Notes: a model not told the origin generated them from the letters alone. 64,000 nucleotides of DNA from Pseudobacteroides sp. (GCF_036567765.1 NZ_DATCTU010000006.1:22112-86111); one strand, 5' to 3'. Counted from the stretch's first letter, positions 18,216-27,985 are shown. Translations and numbers: made by a program.

Positions 18216-19706
18216 GTGTATTGGAAGAAAAGAAAAGCTACTAAAGCCGACATAAAAAAAGAAGCAAAGAGTATTGATTTACAATTAATAAGGGCTGAGC
18301 TCACCGATTGCCCTGATATAGTTCAAAAGAAGGTTTATATAAGCCGCAAGCATGAAGCATACTTTATTTACATAGGCGATATGGTGGATAAGGACCTTAT
18401 ACAAAGGGATTTTATAAGGCCTATTGTTTTCATGAGTATTGAAGAGCTGTCAAATAAAAGCAAGCTTCTTAATATACCATGTTATGAAATAAACCTTTTA
18501 TATGATTCTACTGAGATTATTGACAGCATTATGTCAGGCAACTCGGTTTTTATATGTGGCTCCCTTGACTTTGCACTCTCCTGCACCATGTCAGATACCG
18601 ATAAAAGAAGTATCGATGAACCTGTTACAGAAAAAAATATTCGCGGTCCCCATGAGGGATTTGTAGAGCCATTATCAACAAATCTGTCAATATTGAGAAG
18701 AAAAATTAAAAATAACAGATTGAAATTTAAAACTGTGACTCTTGGTATGCAGACTAACCAAAAAGTTGCTGTTACATATATTGAAGGCATAGCTAATATT
18801 GATATGGTTAACAGCATATATGACAAAATAAGCAGAATAAAAATAGACGGACTGTCTGCAATAGGATACATTGAACAGTTAATTACTGCACACCCTTACT
18901 CGCTCTTTCCCCAGTTTTTGGCCACTGAAAGGCCTGACAGGGCTATGGCCGCTCTCCTGGACGGGTGTATTGCTGTACTTCTGGACGGAACACCTGTAAC
19001 ACTAGTTGCTCCTGTAAATTTCATATCGTTTTTCCAGGCACCGGATGATTACAGTACCTCATGGATACACGGGTCTTTTTTAAGACTGGTAAGGATTATT
19101 GCACTTTTTATCGCAGTTGCACTGCCATCACTATATATTGGAATCACTACTTTTCACTATTATGTAGTACCTTTAAATCTGTTGATATTCCTAGCAGAAT
19201 CAAGAGCAAAAGTTCCCTTTCCCCCTATTGTTGAGGTTCTTATATTGGAGATATTGGTTGAAATGATACGTGAAGCTGCGGTTCGGCTTCCTACATATAT
19301 AGGTACTGTTATAGGGGTTTTCGCTAGTCTGGTTATCGGTCAGGCAGCAGTGGAGGCAGGAATTGTAAGCAATGTACTGATAGTTATTGTCGGTGCTTCT
19401 GCTGTTGCATCATATGTTATTCCTTCTTTTGATATGGCCATGTCAATACGCATATTGCGGTTTATATTCACACTGGCAGCATCCATTTTCGGTTTTATAG
19501 GTATTGTCATATGCACAGGAGTTACATTGGTTCACCTTGTAAGCATGCAATCATTAGGGCAACCCTATTTCCAACCCTTTGCCCCTTTAGTTGTTAAAGA
19601 CCTTAAAGACACCATCTTGAGGTTACCGTTAAAAACAATGGGGAAACGATCGACAATTACAAAGACAAAAAATCAGACAAGGGGTAGGAAAAATGGAAGG
19701 GAATAA
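18216..19706 (+). CDS. Spore germination receptor subunit A (GerA/GerKA family)
   Basis: A 496-residue GerA-type subunit of a nutrient germinant receptor in the spore inner membrane. A hydrophilic N-terminal domain (~1-270) precedes a membrane domain of four to five helices starting near the PVNFISFFQAPDDY motif that is typical of the family. A short basic tail ends the protein. The start is GTG 18216, with GAGGTG six bases before it; a GTG at 18207 has a poorer site. The stop overlaps the start of the B subunit by 14 bases. The order A-B-C is the classical ger operon. Confidence 0.95.
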   Translation: MYWKKRKATKADIKKEAKSIDLQLIRAELTDCPDIVQKKVYISRKHEAYFIYIGDMVDKDLIQRDFIRPIVFMSIEELSNKSKLLNIPCYEINLLYDSTEIIDSIMSGNSVFICGSLDFALSCTMSDTDKRSIDEPVTEKNIRGPHEGFVEPLSTNLSILRRKIKNNRLKFKTVTLGMQTNQKVAVTYIEGIANIDMVNSIYDKISRIKIDGLSAIGYIEQLITAHPYSLFPQFLATERPDRAMAALLDGCIAVLLDGTPVTLVAPVNFISFFQAPDDYSTSWIHGSFLRLVRIIALFIAVALPSLYIGITTFHYYVVPLNLLIFLAESRAKVPFPPIVEVLILEILVEMIREAAVRLPTYIGTVIGVFASLVIGQAAVEAGIVSNVLIVIVGASAVASYVIPSFDMAMSIRILRFIFTLAASIFGFIGIVICTGVTLVHLVSMQSLGQPYFQPFAPLVVKDLKDTILRLPLKTMGKRSTITKTKNQTRGRKNGRE

Positions 19707-20775
19707 CACAATAAGACCGATTCAATTAGGACTGATTGTCTTTATAACACAAACAGGTGTTGGTATCGTTATGCTCCCGGCAACCTTAGCAAAGGAAGTG
19801 GGGCATGACGGGTGGATATCAGTAATAATCACAAGTATAGCCGTAATTATATTAAGTGCTTTGATTATGCTATTAATGAAGAGGTATTCCGACAAAGGCA
19901 TATATGACATAAACAAACTAATTTATGGCAAGATTATCGGCTTGGGCTTTAACATTTTATTGGTTGCATATCTTTTAGCTGCCACAGTGGCCGGTGCCAG
20001 TCTTTTTAACATCTTTATCAGAATCACAATACTTCAGGCAACACCATCATGGGCATTGGCACCCGTTATTATACTGCCGTCTTTTTATCTCGTATGGCAA
20101 GGCCTTAAAAGCATTAGCAGATTTCTATACTTATCCATGATAAACTACCTTATAATTCCAATACTCATTATTTTGTTATATGATAACTTTAAGGGTTCCT
20201 TCCTACTTCCTTTAGGTGAAGCCGGCGTACTCCCAATGTTATATAGTGTTAAATCATGTTTTTTTGCATTTATAGGATTTGAACTTATTGTTTTTTTCTA
20301 CCCATGGGTAAGCGAAAAAAAGAAAGTATTTAAATGGTATATTCTGGCCACCATTGTAAGTACTTTTATCTTTGTATCTACTGTAGCTGCAACCACTGCA
20401 GTTTTTGGAGAAAATATGGTAAGCCTTTTTTCCATGCCTTTCTTCAACCTGTCCCGAATTTATAACGCCCCTATTCTTGAAAGAGTAGATTTATACCTTA
20501 TAGCCATATGGTACATACCAATGGCTTGTTCAATGAGGTCTTATATATTTGCTGCATTTGACGGGTTGCAAAAAGTTTTCATGATAAAAAAAAACAGGCT
20601 CTCGTATTTTATATTCTTTGCTTCCGTACTTATATTGAGCAGCATACCTAAAGATATAAATCAAATTTTCATGTTAATAGATATAATTAATTACGCTGGT
20701 ATGTTTATATCATTTTTTCTTGTATTGTGCCTTATTCTTTCATTTATCAGAAAAAAAGGAGTGAAAACCCGATGA
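19693..20775 (+). CDS. Spore germination permease subunit B (GerB/GerKB family)
   Basis: A 360-residue integral membrane protein with about ten hydrophobic helices, of the amino acid/polyamine/organocation superfamily branch used by germinant receptors; this subunit is thought to bind the nutrient. The N terminus has QTGVGIVMLPATLAKEVG, the usual first-helix motif. It overlaps the A subunit by 14 bases and the C subunit by four (ATGA), so the three are translationally coupled. Confidence 0.95.
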   Translation: MEGNNTIRPIQLGLIVFITQTGVGIVMLPATLAKEVGHDGWISVIITSIAVIILSALIMLLMKRYSDKGIYDINKLIYGKIIGLGFNILLVAYLLAATVAGASLFNIFIRITILQATPSWALAPVIILPSFYLVWQGLKSISRFLYLSMINYLIIPILIILLYDNFKGSFLLPLGEAGVLPMLYSVKSCFFAFIGFELIVFFYPWVSEKKKVFKWYILATIVSTFIFVSTVAATTAVFGENMVSLFSMPFFNLSRIYNAPILERVDLYLIAIWYIPMACSMRSYIFAAFDGLQKVFMIKKNRLSYFIFFASVLILSSIPKDINQIFMLIDIINYAGMFISFFLVLCLILSFIRKKGVKTR

Positions 20776-21896
20776 AAATAGCCAGGTTCATAGTCGTAGC
20801 TTTTCTGTGTATCATTTTAATATTGCAAACAGGTTGCTGGGACCAGAAACTCTTTGAGGAGATAGGTTTTATCCTTCAGCTAGGTATAGAAGAGTCTCCT
20901 GATAATAGTATACTCTTGTCTGTAACTTACCCTATTGTAGAACACAATACTGAAGAAAAAGTCCAATTCATGAGTATGAATTCTGAAAAGCTCGTAAGAG
21001 CTTCCAGGGAAAGAATGCGTAATATATCCGGAAAATACCTTCAAGGAGGAAAAATTCAGCAAATCTATTTCTCCAAAGGAATATCCCATAAGGGTATAAA
21101 TGAATTTTTAGAAGTTTTCTTTAGAGACCCTGAAAATCCATTGCTGGCAAATGTAGTAGTGGTAGATGGAAGTCCTAAAGAGATGATGGAAATGAGCACT
21201 AAATTTAAAGATAAGCCAATCCCTGCATTCTATGTAAACAACTTGCTTATGGATGCACGCCGAAGAGGTGCTGTTCCAGAAACGAGGATCTATGATTTTT
21301 GCATTATGTATTATTCAAAAACTATAGACCCAGTAACTCCTCTAGTAAGGTATACCAAAAAAAACATCGAAATAGTTGGAAGTGCTTTATTCAGTGGCGA
21401 TAAAATGGTAGGACAGCTGGATATAGAACAGACAATAATCCTAAATGCATTATTGGGTGAGCAAAAAGACATTCATTACACATATTACGGTCAAACTCCA
21501 AGCAAGAGCACCGGAAATATAAAAAGAGGAGCCTCAATGTCCATAAGGGACATTAAACGTAAGATTAAAATTGATACCTCGGGGGATGTGCCAGTAATCA
21601 ACATAAGCACTAACTTTGCAGCTTTGATAGACGAATATACCTTAAAAGATAACCTCTATAAACCTGAGATCAAAAAAATGCTGCAGGATAACATTGCAAG
21701 AAGCATAAAGTCAGAAATGCAAAAGCTTATAAAATACATGCAGGGTGTGGGATCTGATCCCATAGGTATCGGAGAATTGATCCGCAGCAAATACAATAAA
21801 TACTGGAAAAGCATCGAATGGAAGGAGGTATATAAGCACAGTGTTTTCAATATAGATGTAAAAGTGAATATTGAATCTTATGGAACCCTAAAATAA
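20772..21896 (+). CDS. Spore germination lipoprotein subunit C (GerC/GerKC family)
   Basis: A 374-residue Ger(x)C lipoprotein. A signal peptide ends in a lipobox at TGC (Cys22), followed by the family's typical WDQKLFEEIGF. The start ATG at 20772 overlaps the permease stop and has AAAGGAGTG upstream; an upstream frame start at 20727 lies within the permease gene and would disrupt the signal peptide. It completes the receptor on the outer face of the spore inner membrane. Confidence 0.95.
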   Translation: MKIARFIVVAFLCIILILQTGCWDQKLFEEIGFILQLGIEESPDNSILLSVTYPIVEHNTEEKVQFMSMNSEKLVRASRERMRNISGKYLQGGKIQQIYFSKGISHKGINEFLEVFFRDPENPLLANVVVVDGSPKEMMEMSTKFKDKPIPAFYVNNLLMDARRRGAVPETRIYDFCIMYYSKTIDPVTPLVRYTKKNIEIVGSALFSGDKMVGQLDIEQTIILNALLGEQKDIHYTYYGQTPSKSTGNIKRGASMSIRDIKRKIKIDTSGDVPVINISTNFAALIDEYTLKDNLYKPEIKKMLQDNIARSIKSEMQKLIKYMQGVGSDPIGIGELIRSKYNKYWKSIEWKEVYKHSVFNIDVKVNIESYGTLK

Positions 21897-21902
21897 TCAG
21901 AT

Positions 21903-21921
21903 CCTTGATTGTTGTTATCAC
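21903..21921 (+). repeat. Short family B-like trace
   Basis: CCTTGATTGTTGTTATCAC directly after the ger operon matches the linker between the two palindromes of family B. It is short and lacks both palindromes, so it may be a remnant or chance. Confidence 0.3.
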
Positions 21922-22036
21922 TTAATAATTGAAGATTAGTGAAAATTGTAGAAAAACAAGCCAAATGATGAGATAATAATAGATATATTAGACTTATTAT
22001 AATTTTTTATTTTATTATTTAGGAGGAGGTTTTAAA

Positions 22037-23641
22037 ATGAAAGTCAAATTATCTGTTTTACCGGCATTGATGCTGACTTTATTAGCATTGATGCTGGTTC
22101 TGTGCGGATCCTATGCATCCGCAGCAGCAGGATACCAAATAAGCGGTTACATAACACCTGATTTTAAATTTAACGAGTCACAAGCCGCCATTCTTAAATC
22201 AGGCTTCACTACAGAAATTACAGGAACATCCTACAAAGCTCAGACAAACAATGAAGGCTACTTTTTGATTAGCGGAGTACCCGAAACCACTAGCGGTACA
22301 TTGATAATAAAGAAATCCGGTTATCTTGCCCGCAGCATCAGCTTTACAAACCTTAAATCAGATATATCGGTTGGCCCAAAAGAAGGACCTCTTGATATAT
22401 GGCCTGGCGATATGGAAGTATCCGGAGTAAGCGACGGCGCTATTAATATGTCAGATATTATATTAATGGCAGGCTCTTTCAATGCTGTTACCGGAGACTC
22501 AAAATATAAAGAATCTTGTGATCTCAACCTTAATGGGGCTATTAATATGGAAGATGTATTGTTTGTAGCAAAGCACTTCGGCAGTACATCCGCAAACTAC
22601 CCTGCAGCCAAGCTCATTATGACTACACCAAGTGCATCTCCTACGCCTACATCACCGTCAGGCACCCCAGGAGTGCGTTATGATGGAAGGTTTGACTTTA
22701 CAAATGCTCAATCCCCTAAATTTGCATGGTCGGGCAGCAGCATAGTCGCAAGCTTCTCAGGAACTGAAGTAAGTGTAACATTAAAATCTACCGGCGAGAA
22801 CTGGTTCCAGGCTATCGTAGACGGCAAGGTAATGACCCCGTTTATGGTAAACAATCAATCTACAGTTAAGCTTGCCAGCGGTCTTACCAACGGAAACCAT
22901 GAGGTTGTTTTGTGGAAGAGAACAGAAGCATCCCAGGGAGAAGTCCAATTCTTAGGATTTACCTTCGACAGTGGTAAGCTTTTAGCACCGCCGCCTGCTC
23001 CTGAAAGAAAAATTGAGTTTATCGGTGATTCAATCACATGTGCATATGGTAACGAAGGAACAAGCAAAGAGCAGCCCTTCACACCCAAAAATGAAAACAG
23101 CTACTTGTCTTATGCCGCAATCACTGCAAGGTCATTAAACGCCAGTGCCAACTTGATAGCGTGGTCGGGAATAGGCATTACAATGAACTATGGCGGTGCA
23201 GGCGGACAGCTTATTCAAGACCGCTATCTCATGACACTTCCTCAAAGTGGTGTGCAATGGGATTTTAAGAAATATATTCCACAGGTTATTGTTATAAACA
23301 TAGGTACAAATGATTTTTCAACTGTCACTCCTGATAAAGCAAAGTTTATAAATAATTATAAGGCCCTTGTGTCAAAGATACGTACAAACTATCCCGATGC
23401 ACATGTATTCTGTACTATTGGACCCATGTTGTGGGGAACAGGACTGGAATCATGCAGATCATACGTGACTGAGGTTGTAAACGATTTTAAATCCAAAGGA
23501 GATTCCAAGGTATACATGATGGAATATCCACAGCAGTCAGAAGCCAACGGTTATGGTGAAGATTGGCATCCAAGCCTTAAAACCCACCAGCTCATGGCTG
23601 ATCAGCTGACTAAAGAGATTAAGGCAAAGCTTGGCTGGTAA
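22037..23641 (+). CDS. Cellulosomal CE2-type carbohydrate esterase with X-module and dockerin
   Basis: A 534-residue secreted esterase that probably removes acetyl groups from xylan or related polysaccharides. In order: signal peptide (1-31), X-module (33-115), type II-like dockerin with two repeats (121-187; AINMSDIILMAGSFN and AINMEDVLFVAKHFG), Ser/Thr/Pro linker (195-212), beta-sandwich (213-315), and SGNH hydrolase domain (325-534). The nucleophile is Ser332 in GDSIT; the C-terminal DWHPS gives Asp509 and His511. The sandwich plus SGNH order is that of family CE2. The X-dockerin at the N-terminal side is the reverse of the chitinase. The start has AGGAGGAGG. It is monocistronic with a terminator. 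Confidence 0.93.
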   Translation: MKVKLSVLPALMLTLLALMLVLCGSYASAAAGYQISGYITPDFKFNESQAAILKSGFTTEITGTSYKAQTNNEGYFLISGVPETTSGTLIIKKSGYLARSISFTNLKSDISVGPKEGPLDIWPGDMEVSGVSDGAINMSDIILMAGSFNAVTGDSKYKESCDLNLNGAINMEDVLFVAKHFGSTSANYPAAKLIMTTPSASPTPTSPSGTPGVRYDGRFDFTNAQSPKFAWSGSSIVASFSGTEVSVTLKSTGENWFQAIVDGKVMTPFMVNNQSTVKLASGLTNGNHEVVLWKRTEASQGEVQFLGFTFDSGKLLAPPPAPERKIEFIGDSITCAYGNEGTSKEQPFTPKNENSYLSYAAITARSLNASANLIAWSGIGITMNYGGAGGQLIQDRYLMTLPQSGVQWDFKKYIPQVIVINIGTNDFSTVTPDKAKFINNYKALVSKIRTNYPDAHVFCTIGPMLWGTGLESCRSYVTEVVNDFKSKGDSKVYMMEYPQQSEANGYGEDWHPSLKTHQLMADQLTKEIKAKLGW

Positions 23642-23679
23642 AACCAAGCTAATACTATACATAGGCTTTTAATAACTTA

Positions 23680-23706
23680 TGGAGCAAAGACAACCTCTTT
23701 GCTCCA
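23680..23706 (+). terminator. Terminator of the esterase gene
   Basis: TGGAGCAAAGA and its complement TCTTTGCTCCA separated by five bases, 38 bases after the stop, followed by a moderately T-rich stretch. Confidence 0.7.
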
Positions 23707-23740
23707 TATTTGATTTGTACTTGTAATTAAAGCTCTTTTA

Positions 23741-23844
23741 GCCATGATCAAAAAATAACTTCCGCTATAAATTTGGCTCATGCGTTGACTTAGCTCGTCA
23801 ACACACGCTCAAAAGCGTAAGTAGTTTTTCATTCATGTCTTAGC
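23741..23844. repeat. Palindromic repeat family A, copy 2
   Basis: Nearly identical to the copy at 394-493 over about 100 bases, with the same arms (AACTTCCGCT and AAAGCGTAAGTAG). Its right end overlaps the 3' end of the DUF2935 gene and supplies its last codons and its TGA. Confidence 0.85.
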
Positions 23845-24746
23845 TCCTTCAAATAATGGTTTGCCTCCCTAAGTACGTGATCGCTTAACAGAGGCAGTAT
23901 TATTGACCTTATTTTGCATTCAAGTATTCCCATTGTGCCTTGTTCCTTAAATACCTTAATGTTTGTTGTGGCATTTATACTTCTTTTTGTGACCTCCGGC
24001 AGGAGCCCTACTTGATCATAAGCTTCTTTAGCTGCATTGGTAAGCTCGTCAAACTCTCCTGCAAATCCATTAGCCTTTGCTATCAGTTCTTCTTCAGTTG
24101 GATCAAGAAGCCCTCTGATAAACCTGCCGTGATCTCCCATTATATGATTCCAGAATATTTGTCTTTCTGCCGCTGTCTTAGGTCCATCAGACAGGCTCTT
24201 GCCGCTTTGCAGAGTCTCAAGATGCTCAAGGTAATGCTCGGCTTCATGAGTTACATGCTCTAGCATGGCCGGATACATATTGGTAAACATCTTACAGGCT
24301 AAAATATTGCTAAGAAGCATTTTCTTGGCATCTATAGCAGCCCTTAAATTCATTATTATATTCTCATTTAAGATGTTTACAGACTGTACTATTGCAGGGT
24401 TTGGTGCAATAGCATTGTTATTTGCCAATGCTGCTTCCATCTGCGTTATGGCAGTATTAATGGGGATGCCCGTATATTGCTGTGTTACAATCTCTGCTTT
24501 CATTGTATATGGCGTGATTATATCCCCTGCCGCAATGGCTTCAGGTTTAATAACTCCCCTGGCTAAAGAAATTGTACAAACAAGCAGATTTTCAAATTTT
24601 ACTTTAAAAGCCATTAGCTGCGGTACCAGGCTTGCATCCTTTAATGTAAGGGCGGCACTGGCAAATATCAGGTGCTCTTTAATAATTCTCAGGAAGAACA
24701 GGTTAGTTTCGATAGATTGCTTAACATACTCCGTTCCAGTTAACAT
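23829..24746 (-). CDS. DUF2935 protein
   Basis: A 305-residue, mostly helical cytoplasmic protein made of two similar halves, each with His and Glu residues (EHLIFASAALT; HVTHEAEHYLEHLE; REANHYLKEL) of the type that can bind metal in four-helix bundles. This matches the DUF2935 family known from clostridia and bacilli; its function is not established. I chose ATG 24746 because GAGGTA precedes it; an in-frame ATG at 24773 has no site. It lies 97 bases after the SecA-like gene on the same strand and may be co-transcribed with it. The last codons fall within a family A repeat. Confidence 0.85.
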   Translation of the reverse strand: MLTGTEYVKQSIETNLFFLRIIKEHLIFASAALTLKDASLVPQLMAFKVKFENLLVCTISLARGVIKPEAIAAGDIITPYTMKAEIVTQQYTGIPINTAITQMEAALANNNAIAPNPAIVQSVNILNENIIMNLRAAIDAKKMLLSNILACKMFTNMYPAMLEHVTHEAEHYLEHLETLQSGKSLSDGPKTAAERQIFWNHIMGDHGRFIRGLLDPTEEELIAKANGFAGEFDELTNAAKEAYDQVGLLPEVTKRSINATTNIKVFKEQGTMGILECKIRSIILPLLSDHVLREANHYLKELRHE

Positions 24747-24843
24747 AATATACCTCATTTCACAATAATTCATTCCTATAGATTATAATATGTGCATTAT
24801 GTTAACTTCGTGAATGTCTGTACTATATGTTATTGCTATAGCT

Positions 24844-27261
24844 TCAGGGTACATTCCTCATTTTCCTGCTCTTTTTAATTCTGGTATAGATAATCCCAAA
24901 AAGCACAATTGGCCACAGGAGCAAAATAGCCGGAGTAAACCCTATATTTCGATTGCTTGCAAGAAGCACTCCCAAATCATTGGAAAAGGGATTATCCGTC
25001 ATCTGGTATGTCCATGTTGATGAAGGGGCCTTAATCCCGGCCTTTTCTAAATCTACATCACCGCTTGAAAAATCAATGGCTTTAAAAGATTTTGCCACTT
25101 CTTCATAAATATTTGTCATCAGTTCCTCAAATAGACTATGGATATCTCTTGCAAATTCTTCCAAGGGATTGAGGCCGCTTACATTCACCAGGTGTATTCC
25201 CTCCCGGATATAATTTATTTGAGAAATATATTCTGCCCACAATCGATCCATATGGAACAGCGTAATGTACTTCTCCACCTTAAGCAGCATAATGCTACTT
25301 AACTGACTTTTAGCAATATTGTATTCTTTAGAAGCCAATATTGCTACTTTACCCAATTCACCATCTTCTCTCAGGACAGATTGACGCCGGTTATAAAATA
25401 TCTTCCGCTGGTTTTCAACAATACTAGAATATCTCCACAAAAGAAACCTCATATCCTCACTCTGCCCTTCTGCCACCCTTTGCACCTTTTCTACAGAATC
25501 TCTAAAGAGCCAGTCATCAATGGGATTCTTTTGGTTTTTTAAATATTGGGCAGCAGCAAAGAGCCTTTTATCCCCGTATTTTTTAATCAAACCATCATCA
25601 AGGCATATAAAAAACCTTGATGAACCGGGCTCCCCCTGCCTTCCGGAACGTCCTCTCAATTGTTTTTCAATCCTGCGGCTTTCATATTTATTGGTTCCTA
25701 TGACATACAATCCTCCTAGTGCAACAACCTTATCCCTTTCTTCCTCTCTTGCTCCACCTAACCTTATATCAGTTCCCCGGCCTGCCATATTTGTTGAAAC
25801 CGTGACAGCACCAATGCTCCCCGCCTCTGCTATTAAATCTGCCTCCAGTTCGTGATTTTTTGCATTAAGTACATTACATGGAACATCAGCCTTTTTTAAA
25901 ATATCCGAAAGCCTCTGAGACTCTTCAATGCTGGCTGTTCCCACCAGTATAGGTCGACCCGTTGCGTGTACTTTTTTTATTTCTGAAACAACAGCTTCAT
26001 ATTTAGCAGAAATACCGGCAAATATCAAATCTTCATAATCATTTCTGATGCAAGGCTTATTTGGTGGTATCACTGCAATCTCAAGATCGTAAAACTCTTT
26101 TAATTCTGCTAACGATGTACAGGCAGTAGCTGTCATACCGCATATTTTAGGATATGACTTTATAAAATGCTGCATGGTAATTGTGCCTAATATTTTGCCT
26201 TCCGCGAGCCTTTTAAGACCTTCTTTTGATTCAATTGCAGCCTGAAGTCCATCGGGCCACATCCTTTTATTTGCAATACGCCCGGTAAATTCATCAACAA
26301 GCCTAAGTTTACCTTCCTCTACAATATAATCAACATCCCGCCTTAATAATGCACGGGCATGCAGTGCACAGTTTATATCTAAAAGCACCTGATAGTTATC
26401 CTCAGAGTATATATTCCCGCACCCCAAAAGCTCTTCAACTCTGTCAGCCCCTTTATCCGTAAGGTAAACATTCCCCTTGCACTCATCAGTGCTGTAATGA
26501 ATCCCATACTCCAGTTTATCAACTATATGTGATATTTTATCCGACTCCCCCTCTGTTATAGGAGTATTTTCAGCAATCACAAGGGGAATCCGTGCTTCAT
26601 CAATCAGTATGAAATCTGCCTCATCCACTATGACCATATTAAAATTCCTCTGTGTAAGCTCATTTACCTCATAGCACAATGAGTCCCTCAGGTAATCAAA
26701 TCCAGCCTCTTTTGCAGTAACATATGTGATATGGGAATCATAGGCTTTCCTTCTTTCCGCCCTGCTCATTCCGCCGTTTATAAACCCTGCCTCAACACCC
26801 AAAAAAGCATATAGCGGTCCCATCCATTCCGCATCCCGCCTTGCAAGATAATCATTGGCAGTAAATATATGAACACCTTTACCAGTCAGTGCGTTGAGGT
26901 ACGCAGGAAACACAGCTGCCAAAGTCTTGCCTTCTCCAGTCTGCATCTCTGCAAGCTTGCCTTTATGCATTGCAATTCCAGCTAAAACCTGCACATCAAA
27001 AGGCTTCATCCCAAGTATCCGTTTAGCAGCTTCTTTTACTAAGGCAAAGGCCTCCAACATAAGTTCATCCAAGTTTGTACCTTTCTGTGCCTGCGACATA
27101 AGTTTTTTTGAGATTGCTAACAATTCCGAATCGTCTGCATTTTGCAAATTTACTTCTTTTATTTTCTCAACTAATTTTTTATATTCATCAACTTCCTCGT
27201 TGAGGGCTTTATTATTCCACTCATCCGGAAGCTGTTTCAGTTTTTTTATAAGCTTTATCAT
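24844..27261 (-). CDS. SecA-like preprotein translocase ATPase with C-terminal membrane helix
   Basis: An 805-residue SecA paralogue. Walker A is MQTGEGKT (~107-114), the DEAD box is VDEADF (213-216), and the helicase motifs TMAGRGTDI and QLRGRSGRQGEPG are present, so it should hydrolyse ATP. It is shorter than housekeeping SecA and lacks the Cys-rich zinc-binding tail. Instead the C terminus holds a hydrophobic helix (FTPAILLLWPIVLFGIIY) followed by a basic tail, which would tether it to the membrane. The start is ATG 27261 with GGGAGG. No accessory SecY or glycosylation genes are nearby. It is best read as a second, specialised SecA; its clients are unknown. Confidence 0.88.
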   Translation of the reverse strand: MIKLIKKLKQLPDEWNNKALNEEVDEYKKLVEKIKEVNLQNADDSELLAISKKLMSQAQKGTNLDELMLEAFALVKEAAKRILGMKPFDVQVLAGIAMHKGKLAEMQTGEGKTLAAVFPAYLNALTGKGVHIFTANDYLARRDAEWMGPLYAFLGVEAGFINGGMSRAERRKAYDSHITYVTAKEAGFDYLRDSLCYEVNELTQRNFNMVIVDEADFILIDEARIPLVIAENTPITEGESDKISHIVDKLEYGIHYSTDECKGNVYLTDKGADRVEELLGCGNIYSEDNYQVLLDINCALHARALLRRDVDYIVEEGKLRLVDEFTGRIANKRMWPDGLQAAIESKEGLKRLAEGKILGTITMQHFIKSYPKICGMTATACTSLAELKEFYDLEIAVIPPNKPCIRNDYEDLIFAGISAKYEAVVSEIKKVHATGRPILVGTASIEESQRLSDILKKADVPCNVLNAKNHELEADLIAEAGSIGAVTVSTNMAGRGTDIRLGGAREEERDKVVALGGLYVIGTNKYESRRIEKQLRGRSGRQGEPGSSRFFICLDDGLIKKYGDKRLFAAAQYLKNQKNPIDDWLFRDSVEKVQRVAEGQSEDMRFLLWRYSSIVENQRKIFYNRRQSVLREDGELGKVAILASKEYNIAKSQLSSIMLLKVEKYITLFHMDRLWAEYISQINYIREGIHLVNVSGLNPLEEFARDIHSLFEELMTNIYEEVAKSFKAIDFSSGDVDLEKAGIKAPSSTWTYQMTDNPFSNDLGVLLASNRNIGFTPAILLLWPIVLFGIIYTRIKKSRKMRNVP

Positions 27262-27389
27262 ATAGATAACCTCCCAATATATTATTTGATCTAAATTATA
27301 AGGTTTCATAGGCACGTCAAAAAAAGGCCTACCTCACTAATTTGACCAAAGACAAATTATGTGGCTATTTTTAGCTATTTCTATGAAAA

Positions 27390-27797
27390 TCAAATAGATA
27401 TATTGGGAACTTTGATCCTCTGAAAAAGAATAATAATTAAAATATTAAGCATAAAAGCTATTTCCAAAAATAGAATAAGATATGCTAGCGTTGAAAAGAA
27501 TATAATCAATAAAATGATGCTTAAGGCAATCATTAAATCTAATGGCTTAAACCGCAGAACTTCTGTTATTTCAGAAGCCAGCAAGTGCTTTTTTAGAAAT
27601 AAAACTTGGCTGACACAGGCTATTATTGAACAAAGCAAAATCATGAAGTGATTTTGCAACATTGGTCGTTGTTGTGAGAAATTGCTCTTTAGTATACGCC
27701 ATAATTTCCCAGACACAAACAAGAGCAATGCCGCTTTTATAATTGCATAAATTGATCTTGGTATTTGCCTGTTTGCCTGTAAGAGTAATACAGCCAT
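27390..27797 (-). CDS. Small predicted membrane protein with in-frame repeat insertion
   Basis: An open frame of 135 codons with ATG 27797 and AAAGGA upstream. It has hydrophobic segments near residues 18-32, 53-70 and 85-128, so it would be a small membrane protein. Residues ~28-54 are encoded by a copy of repeat family B (27636-27716, 81 bases), which keeps the frame. I recognise no family. The gene could also be decayed: without the repeat the N-terminal part is short, and another overlapping frame exists on the same strand. It is upstream of the SecA-like gene on the same strand. Confidence 0.45.
   Translation of the reverse strand: MAVLLLQANRQIPRSIYAIIKAALLLFVSGKLWRILKSNFSQQRPMLQNHFMILLCSIIACVSQVLFLKKHLLASEITEVLRFKPLDLMIALSIILLIIFFSTLAYLILFLEIAFMLNILIIILFQRIKVPNISI
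27636..27716 (+). repeat. Repeat family B, full copy inside a small gene
   Basis: The first palindrome is AAAATCATGAAGTGATTTT, the linker is GCAACATTGGTCGTTGTTGT, and the second module ends in TAATTTCCCAGACAC. It is diverged from the consensus by roughly a quarter of positions in the second half but keeps the layout and length. Confidence 0.75.
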
Positions 27798-27885
27798 ACA
27801 AAATATATCCTTTCAATATAGCATTAATTTAATTATACGACTATTAGTAGTGGAGCACAACTATATAAAAAATGTTTATATACTA

Positions 27886-27985
27886 AGGCATGATTAAAGA
27901 ATTACTTACCGTTGCGAGTGTGAGTTCACGAAATTAAGTTGGCTCGAAAACGAGCATATATGGTAAGTTATTTCTTTAACATGCC
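27886..27985. repeat. Palindromic repeat, diverged member of family A
   Basis: A 100-bp inverted repeat with outer arms GGCATGATTAAAGAATTACT and its near-complement ending TTTCTTTAACATGCC, plus an inner hairpin GGCTCGAAAACGAGC. Layout, length and outer ends agree with family A, but the central bases differ. Confidence 0.65.
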
